A program made the position numbers and the translations under genes. Below are positions 7,174 through 11,562 of a stretch of DNA of 11,562 nucleotides, in pieces. Each line of letters begins with the position of its first letter. Within the stretch, counting starts at the first letter, position 1. The DNA comes from Dissophora ornata (taxonomy: Eukaryota; Mortierellomycota; Mortierellomycetes; Mortierellales; Mortierellaceae), in the NCBI GenBank assembly GCA_025201705.1, contig MU617302.1, forward strand, positions 4,835-16,396, written 5' to 3'. The notes under the pieces are model-generated. The model was not told where the DNA came from. It saw nothing but the letters and a program-made list of their open reading frames with translations, and did no database searches.

Positions 7174-7771
7174 CATGTCTGAACATAAAAATAAATATTA
7201 ATACAATAGACAAGTCAGGTCGTCCAAGGCTTCTACGATACTCGATTTTTCCGCCGACGCGGAGAATGGTGAAGGATTTCCCAAACCAGCACAAAAGATG
7301 CAAATCAAAAGTAGTGAAATAATCACCCAGTGCCAACTGGCCTACGACTCCACGTAATGATTCTGTACAGCGCAGCAGCCCAGCTGGTCCCGACAGCCGA
7401 TCCACCGAAACTCCATGAATTGTGTTGGAATTAAATCTGATGTTTGATTTTACGAAAAACACTATGGTATTGTGCTTGTTTTCCCTTGCTGTGTTGGCTG
7501 ACTGGACGCTTTTGGCTGTGCGATGTCAGGATCTAAACTTATCATTTGCAAAACCCATGCTTTGGTCGTTCCTGACTAGAAAAGACTTTGTCAAAGGCAA
7601 TGGAATATGAGGTTGCATAGAATTTGTGTGGGTGATTGCAACACGTACTCGGCCTCAAGGGGCATAAAAAGACATGGAAAATGGAGTAGCTCTCTGTAAA
7701 AGATCTCCTCTGACGATACATGGTAACAAAGGTATTTCGGCACCACTGACCCTGAACCCTGACCCCCAATC
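7174..7771. other. No recognisable gene
   Basis: I see no known family on either strand. The minus strand has a 113-codon ORF (7121-7462) and the plus strand a 62-codon ORF (7422-7610) with a hydrophobic stretch. Neither shows family motifs or a convincing start. The first 40 bases are very AT-rich. Confidence 0.5.
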
Positions 7772-7846
7772 CTAGAATTACTCGCGACTTCTACAACAAC
7801 AGAGAAGGAAGACGATCAGCCGGAACACGTATTGCCAGTTGTCTCG

Positions 7847-8005
7847 ATGTCTGAGCGTGGCATTGTTCCTTTGCCCGCTGTTCCAGACCCACTGCCTACG
7901 ACGCGTGCCTATGATAATGCAGTGCTCTATAGCTGTAAGCAAGTTCACGCAAGCGAGAACGAAAGAAAGAGAACCTTGGACATGATCCGTGCGCTCGAGT
8001 TATAA
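7847..8005 (+). CDS. Unassigned small ORF, possible exon
   Basis: This 52-codon reading frame (MSERGIVPLPAVPDP...) is open about 25 codons further upstream. The extended N-terminal part is acidic (TTEKEDDQPEH) and the C-terminal end is charged (ASENERKRTLDMIRALEL). No family was recognised. A different frame directly downstream (8018-8090) reads MKDALGMEQNALAHSS and ends at GGTAAG, within a perfect GTAAGT donor-like site. This suggests an eroded or intron-containing gene running toward the next ORF, but no acceptor can be fixed by eye. Confidence 0.25.
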   Translation: MSERGIVPLPAVPDPLPTTRAYDNAVLYSCKQVHASENERKRTLDMIRALEL

Positions 8006-8095
8006 CCGCTTGTTATGAAGGATGCTCTCGGAATGGAGCAAAATGCTCTTGCACATTCTTCAGTGATCGCACAGCTGTCGGTAGGGTAAGTCACT

Positions 8096-8635
8096 GTGTG
8101 CCCGACCATGCCAGCTACCAGTAAAAGGAAGCTTGATGAGACCGGATTGTGTTGGAAGTGTTCCCCAGTGTCAGCCACCGGATTGGAACACCTGCTATCG
8201 ACCTCGCCATACGCAACGTCACTCCTTAGTCCCCAGTATGTGGAGCTCAATGACGATATCAGTGAGCTATTAAATCGAGACTGGTTCTCTTCCCCCAACC
8301 TTCGGTTTGCCTGCTCAAGGATTCTAGCAGGATGTGTTCTGTTGGATACCAGAAACGGTCAGGCTGTCATTGCGAACACGGTTGAGGTTTACGGTCGCAC
8401 AAGAATGACGGATGCTCATCGAGAAGGGTTTGTTTTCACGAAAAGGCTATGCCGCGATAACCTCTCTGCCACCTTCAATAAAAACACCGTGTGCCCGTTG
8501 ACTATCGCAGCACCGCTGGAAGGAGAGCGCCTGATCATTGGCACCCGTTCATTCAACACCCTCATCACGTCATCACTACGACTCGATACCATCAAGAAGG
8601 CGTCCGTAGGCGCCACCACGTGTCGCGTCCCATGA
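8096..8635 (+). CDS. Hypothetical protein, 179 residues
   Basis: This is the longest unexplained ORF outside transposons. The N-terminus is basic (MPATSKRKLDE). It has a single CWKC pair at about residues 19-22 without a second metal-binding pair. Mixed alpha/beta-looking sequence follows, including ELLNRDWFSSPNLRFACSRI and VLLDTRNGQAVIANTVEV. There is no signal peptide and no obvious transmembrane segment. A GTAAGT at about 8086 lies just before its first ATG, so the real coding sequence may begin downstream of an intron and the annotated start is arbitrary. The ORF ends where a 13-bp tandem array begins. Function is unknown. It may be a decayed fragment of a transposon accessory gene or of a host gene. 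Confidence 0.4.
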   Translation: MCPTMPATSKRKLDETGLCWKCSPVSATGLEHLLSTSPYATSLLSPQYVELNDDISELLNRDWFSSPNLRFACSRILAGCVLLDTRNGQAVIANTVEVYGRTRMTDAHREGFVFTKRLCRDNLSATFNKNTVCPLTIAAPLEGERLIIGTRSFNTLITSSLRLDTIKKASVGATTCRVP

Positions 8636-8747
8636 CCCTGTCGCATGATCCTGCCCCATGGCTATGTCGGATGATCCTGTACCACCACCATGTCGCATGG
8701 TCTTGTTCTATGACACTGTCCTATAACTGTGTACCACGACCAAGGTT
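8631..8747 (+). repeat. Degenerate 13-bp tandem array (9 units)
   Basis: Nine consecutive 13-base units follow the pattern CATGATCCTGTCC with substitutions but no length change. Examples are catgaccctgtcg, catgatcctgccc, catggctatgtcg, gatgatcctgtac and tatgacactgtcc. The register holds exactly from 8631 to 8734, with a weaker ninth unit to 8747. The period is not a multiple of three, so this is not a protein repeat. Confidence 0.75.
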
Positions 8748-8749
8748 CG

Positions 8750-9046
8750 GCGCTACAGTCGATAGTTAATAGTAGTTTAAATAGTCAGTAGTTCTTCTTT
8801 AATTGTTCCTTACCTAGTAACTTGAATATACACCCTTCGCTTTCCTTGAACTCTTGCCACTGTACTCTTCCTCCACCTCAATCTTGCCTTGCCTGGAAAA
8901 GGTCTTCTGCCTCGTCTAAGCCTAGGTTCACGACAGTCGCGTCTCACTTTAAACTCGGTCACAGATAAATAGTCAGGGACTTCTCATTCGTCAATAAACC
9001 ATATCTTTCCCTCTCTTTCTTGTCCCTGCCTTGTCCGAACGTGACA
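8750..9046 (+). repeat. LTR-like AT/CT-rich segment with an internal near-duplication
   Basis: Two similar start-like blocks occur. TTTAAATAGTCAGTAGTTCTTC (about 8776-8797) and GATAAATAGTCAGGGACTTCTC (about 8965-8986) share AAATAGTCAG. The first block is followed about 150 bases on by an end GTTCACGACA (8936). The second is followed by AATAAA (about 8993), a CT-rich tract and an end CGAACGTGACA (9046). TATA-like, AATAAA and ...GACA ends suggest decayed LTR material, perhaps two related LTR pieces in tandem. No primer site follows either end, and no matching TG start was found. Confidence 0.3.
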
Positions 9047-9050
9047 GAGC

Positions 9051-9090
9051 TACATTGAGTCGCATTGAGTTGCATTGAGTTGTATTGAGC
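9051..9090 (+). repeat. 10-bp tandem repeat, 4 units
   Basis: Four head-to-tail 10-mers are present: tacattgagt, cgcattgagt, tgcattgagt and tgtattgagc. The ATTGAG core is invariant and the first two bases vary. The array begins directly after the GTGACA end of the LTR-like segment. Confidence 0.8.
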
Positions 9091-9190
9091 TCATCAAGGA
9101 ATGGGGCCTCAGGGTCAAAAAAAGAGCTACTTAAGGTGCTGTAGAGCCAATAGATGTCGGCTCCTCTCCTCCGTCATCAGAATTCGTCAT

Positions 9191-9726
9191 AAGAATGATT
9201 GATTTTGTTCACTCCACATATGGATGTAGAAGTTTATTGATATGAAGAGAGACCATAGTTATAAAGGAGAAGGGAGCGTAGTTGATAAGTGGTGCAGAGT
9301 TATGGCGGCAATGGTGAGATGTTGACAACAAGGGCGATAGTTGTTGTTGTCCTTGGTCTGTCTGACTTGGATTTGAACGATGTCTATTTGATTGCAAGGT
9401 CAACGCCTCCTAGCTGCCTTTGAAGGGGATCTCATAGCATGAAGACGGTCAGGAGTGCCAAGGGTGGGGAATGAGTGGTGATCTTGTAGTTTTTTTTTTT
9501 TTTTGCGCTCATTTTTCAGGAAGTTCTTGCTTACACCAAGAAGCGTCTGGATTTGAAATAGTCGAAAAAAAAACTCCTGGTTGAGGTTCAATTCACCAAG
9601 TTTCAAAGGAAGATCGATTGCTGAGATGCGAACATCATGGGGGTCAAGGAAAAGAAATTGCTCAAAGGAAGGTCGTGGTTTTAGCATGACCTCCACAGCA
9701 ATACGCCATGGATGCAAGAAGCGTCA
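9191..9726 (-). repeat. Dispersed repeat, copy 2 (longer form)
   Basis: This is the second copy of the repeat at 1-315. The matching blocks are 9191-9302 and about 9638-9726, and the intervening 335 bases are mostly absent from copy 1. On the minus strand the inner block opens a reading frame with RFL-HPWRIAVEVMLKP, then SFEQFLFLDPHD, and continues as DLPLKLGELNLNQE to a run of A (T on the plus strand, 9490-9506). The A run translates as poly-Lys, so the coding match probably ends there. The outer block again has a TATA-like site and AATAAA (9238-9233, minus). The coding-like part is unassigned. A run of A after a coding stretch could be an old poly(A) tail of a retroposed transcript. Confidence 0.7.
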
Positions 9727-10319
9727 ACATGTTTAAAGTCAGAGTATCTATCATGGAGATGGAACACAGAGGCAAAGATAAAAATGAGAATGATTCTGCA
9801 TACATGTAGATTGTGCCCAGAATCAAGAAATTACCTTTCAAAATGACCAATGACCAATTAAAATTTGCAGCGGTGAGTCTTCCACGGAGATGGTGTGAAA
9901 GGAGAGGAGGAGGCATGAGTGGGCAAGGAGTTTGGCAGAAGGACAAGAGTATGAGATGGGAGGAAAAGAGAACAATAATCAGAGCACAAGATATGCGTAG
10001 TACAATGCACGTCAACCAGTCCCGACCAAAAACCGCAGACAGGCTGAACACCACCAACATCTGCACAGCATTTGTGGCAAGGAAGCTGTCAAGGCTTAAC
10101 ACTGCCGTAGAAAAACAGAAATGCAGAGACAGACCTTATATTCCGTCCTTGGGCTAGAGAAGATAAAGGGCGAACGAACTGCAGAGCGATGATGAAGGCC
10201 TGTGATGAGTTTGGCGCTCGCTTCAAGTAAATGGGTGCACCATTTCTATTGATTCCAGGACAATGGGCGCGAGAATTACGTTACCGAAAAATGACGATTG
10301 ACGTGACGATACTCGCACA
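9727..10319. other. No recognisable gene
   Basis: Overlapping ORFs lie on opposite strands (minus 9662-10102 with 146 codons, plus 9813-10157 with 114 codons), and neither shows a family motif. The minus one is hydrophobic and runs through the dispersed repeat in a frame other than the one conserved between its copies. Part of the left side may belong to the dispersed repeat unit. The part next to 10320 is downstream of the Fanzor relic and would be its 3' non-coding region. Confidence 0.4.
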
Positions 10320-10799
10320 CCAAAATCGACACAGTGTTTGCGTTTGACTTTGCTGCGACTTGCATTTTGCATCCAGGGGTGTGTCCCGTTTATGTTTTGG
10401 CTGGAGATAGAGTGGCCGCTGTTAGTTGAGCAGATGTCCTCGAATGGCATTGCACATGTTGTGGCCGGCCATGATGTCGCGGTGCATGTTTGTCTTGCAG
10501 TTTGAACAATAAAGTCGTCGGATGTCAACTTGGCCAACAAACTCCTCGCAAACGGGGCACTTTTTAGACGTGTAGTATTCGTTCACACCGACAATGATTA
10601 TCCAAAGCAGACAAGCTCAATGCAAAATTAGTCATCACACCGTGCCATCGATGAAGATCGTGAACCAGCAATCGTAGACTGGTCAACTACGCACTTTTTG
10701 AACAAAAAACGACTGGAAAGACTCGTGCAAGGAAGACACCCGCACGTCAGCTCCAGACCCAACTTGTATATACAGCTGTAGTTCTAGTAATAAGATCAT
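10320..10799 (-). pseudogene. Fanzor (TnpB-like RNA-guided nuclease) C-terminal relic
   Basis: Fanzors are eukaryotic relatives of TnpB that cut DNA guided by an RNA made from the element end. The minus strand encodes the family's C-terminal signature. SSLHESFQSFFVQKV (about 10738-10694) comes first, then after a probable intron IIVGVNEYYTSKKCPVC, a second pair CSNC, and HRDIMAGHNMCN. The zinc ribbon cysteines are at 10559-10557, 10550-10548, 10508-10506 and 10499-10497. HRD (10484-10476) holds the RuvC-III aspartate. The Glu of VNEYYTS (10580-10578) may be the alternative RuvC-II glutamate described for Fanzors. TAA 10424-10422 interrupts a tail that stays alignable in frame beyond it (QRPLYLQP). 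The N-terminal domains and RuvC-I are absent. The hydrophobic start MILLLELQ is of unclear origin. The family call is strong; activity is excluded by truncation. Confidence 0.82.
10616..10690 (-). other. Probable spliceosomal intron in the Fanzor relic
   Basis: A 75-base segment separates two coding blocks that belong together. On the minus strand it starts GTAGTT (10690-10685) and ends TTGAG (AG at 10617-10616). It contains an ACTAAT branch-point match (10632-10627) about 11 bases before the acceptor. Splicing these sites keeps the frame open and leaves five residues between QKV and IIVGV. An overlapping donor GTGCGT at 10694 fits the consensus better but leads to a stop in the next exon. 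Confidence 0.6.
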
Positions 10800-10898
10800 C
10801 ATTGCTCCAACTCTTGTTCCTGTCCCTTCCTGTCCTCTGCCTCTTCTCGTTCCTGTCTTCTGTCCCTACTTGTTCCTGTCTTCCTATTGCAGTCTGTA

Positions 10899-11053
10899 AT
10901 GCCCCCACTACCGGTTGTTACTCGTGGACGACCCAAAGGAAGAACACCACGCCCTCAAGCACTCAGATATGGTCCAAGCTTAACGCTCGTCAAAGATTAG
11001 CCCGTCAAAACAAAGATCAAAAGGTCAAACGATTCTGCCCCACCACTGGTTGA
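10899..11053 (+). pseudogene. Small AT-hook ORF, frameshifted
   Basis: ATG 10899 opens a 33-codon frame MPPLPVVTRGRPKGRTPRPQ... that contains a TRGRPKGR AT-hook core, a minor-groove DNA-binding motif. It stops at 10998-11000. From about 10973 a second frame carries a matching basic stretch, KLNARQRLARQNKDQKVKRF, and stops at 11051-11053, so a one-base deletion near GGTCC (10971-10975) probably split one basic peptide. Upstream lie a TATATA (about 10766-10771) and a long CT-rich leader (10803-10890) resembling the leader of the gypsy-like element. It may be the N-terminus of a DNA-binding transposon or host protein. No family can be assigned. Confidence 0.35.
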
Positions 11054-11562
11054 CAAGTCACTATTTTGTTGTGCAATAATAATTTCTGTTGCTGTTTGCA
11101 CGAACATAAAAAATCAAAAAAAAAAGAGAAGAGACTACATGGGATTTATGCGTCAAATAATAAAAGTCACCGTCTCATTTATTTTAGAGTTTAGTGTGTT
11201 TACACCTGAGGTCAAGGGGGTCGTTCCGGATCTTAAGGGCGGTCCATGGACGCTCGCACAGTCCAGAGTTCCCAGAACCATTCGCAGTGCACACCGTTTT
11301 AAAAACACCCCTGTCCGCCCCAGGACTCTGGCGCGCTGTCGAGCAGCTAGCCGGGCCCTGTCTCTCGAAACTAGCAAGCTACACCCACATCCAAAAATAA
11401 AGCTCTTCCGACAAGCAGACGGCCTGGCAGAGCTCGTTCGCTGAAAGCAGGGCACTGCGCTTCGTCCGCACTCTGATTTTTTATTTTATGCAGATCTTTT
11501 TTTGAAAAGTGTTTGGCCAAGTCCTGGGACAGCGGCCCAAGCCTGACTGCCGTTTCAATTGC
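11054..11562. other. No recognisable gene
   Basis: The first 110 bases are AT-rich with an A run (about 11116-11125). After about 11200 the sequence becomes GC-rich. Overlapping ORFs of about 100 codons occur on both strands (11139-11444 plus, 11153-11455 minus) without motifs. I could not match this stretch to rRNA, tRNA or any transposon family. Confidence 0.4.

Noticed and set aside
8857..8864. CCACTGTA, the reverse complement of the Tc1 left terminus TACAGTGG
   Set aside because: The adjoining bases do not match the rest of the Tc1 end, and the distance would imply an element of almost 3 kb; taken as chance.
9340..9440. B-box-like GTTCAAATCC on the minus strand near 9372-9383, with a weak A-box-like stretch upstream
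   Set aside because: No T-stem or acceptor stem pairs, so neither a tRNA nor a tRNA-derived SINE can be supported.
9662..10102. 146-codon hydrophobic minus-strand ORF that could pass as a membrane protein
   Set aside because: It reads the dispersed-repeat block in a different frame from the one conserved between copies, and a plus-strand ORF of similar length overlaps it.
11139..11455. Overlapping ORFs of about 100 codons on both strands
   Set aside because: GC-rich sequence gives open frames on both strands. There are no motifs, and neither strand is favoured.

Overview
The window looks like a repeat-rich stretch from a fungus, most likely an early-diverging one (Mucoromycota in the broad sense). 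That placement is an inference. It rests on an intronless actin gene with strongly biased, C-ending codons, on decayed Ty3/gypsy, pogo/Tigger and Tc1/mariner elements side by side, and on a relic of the RNA-guided nuclease family Fanzor (the eukaryotic TnpB relatives), with a short fungal-type intron. No rRNA, tRNA or CRISPR array was recognised.

Layout. 1-315: first copy of a dispersed repeat. 316-2759 (minus strand): 5' part of a dead Ty3/gypsy-type retrotransposon, reading from right to left as LTR (2390-2759), initiator-Met-like primer binding site (2372-2389), gag with a CCHC zinc knuckle, a linker and a retropepsin-like protease. Reverse transcriptase, RNase H and integrase are absent. 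The linker is split by a roughly 312-320 bp insertion flanked by an 8-bp direct repeat. 2760-4449 (plus): the 3' part of a pogo/Tigger transposase, followed by an overlapping small ORF. 4616-5842 (plus): a pyrimidine-rich promoter region and a complete but unconventional actin, the best candidate here for a working host gene. 5933-7173 (plus): a Tc1/mariner relic inserted about 90 bp after the actin stop. It keeps a catalytic triad with unusual spacing, in broken frames.

7174-8640 holds no recognisable family apart from two unassigned ORFs (7847-8005 and 8096-8635). 8631-9090 contains a degenerate 13-bp tandem array, LTR-like sequence and a 10-bp tandem repeat. 9191-9726 is the second copy of the dispersed repeat. 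10320-10799 (minus) is the Fanzor C-terminal relic with its zinc ribbon and RuvC-III motif. 10899-11053 (plus) is a small frameshifted ORF with an AT-hook. The last 500 bases hold nothing I can identify.

The genes do not form a pathway. The picture is one conserved-looking housekeeping-type gene among nested transposon debris. The two items most worth follow-up are the Fanzor remnant and the actin paralog, which has changes at the phosphate loop, the DNase-I loop and the position of the methylated histidine.
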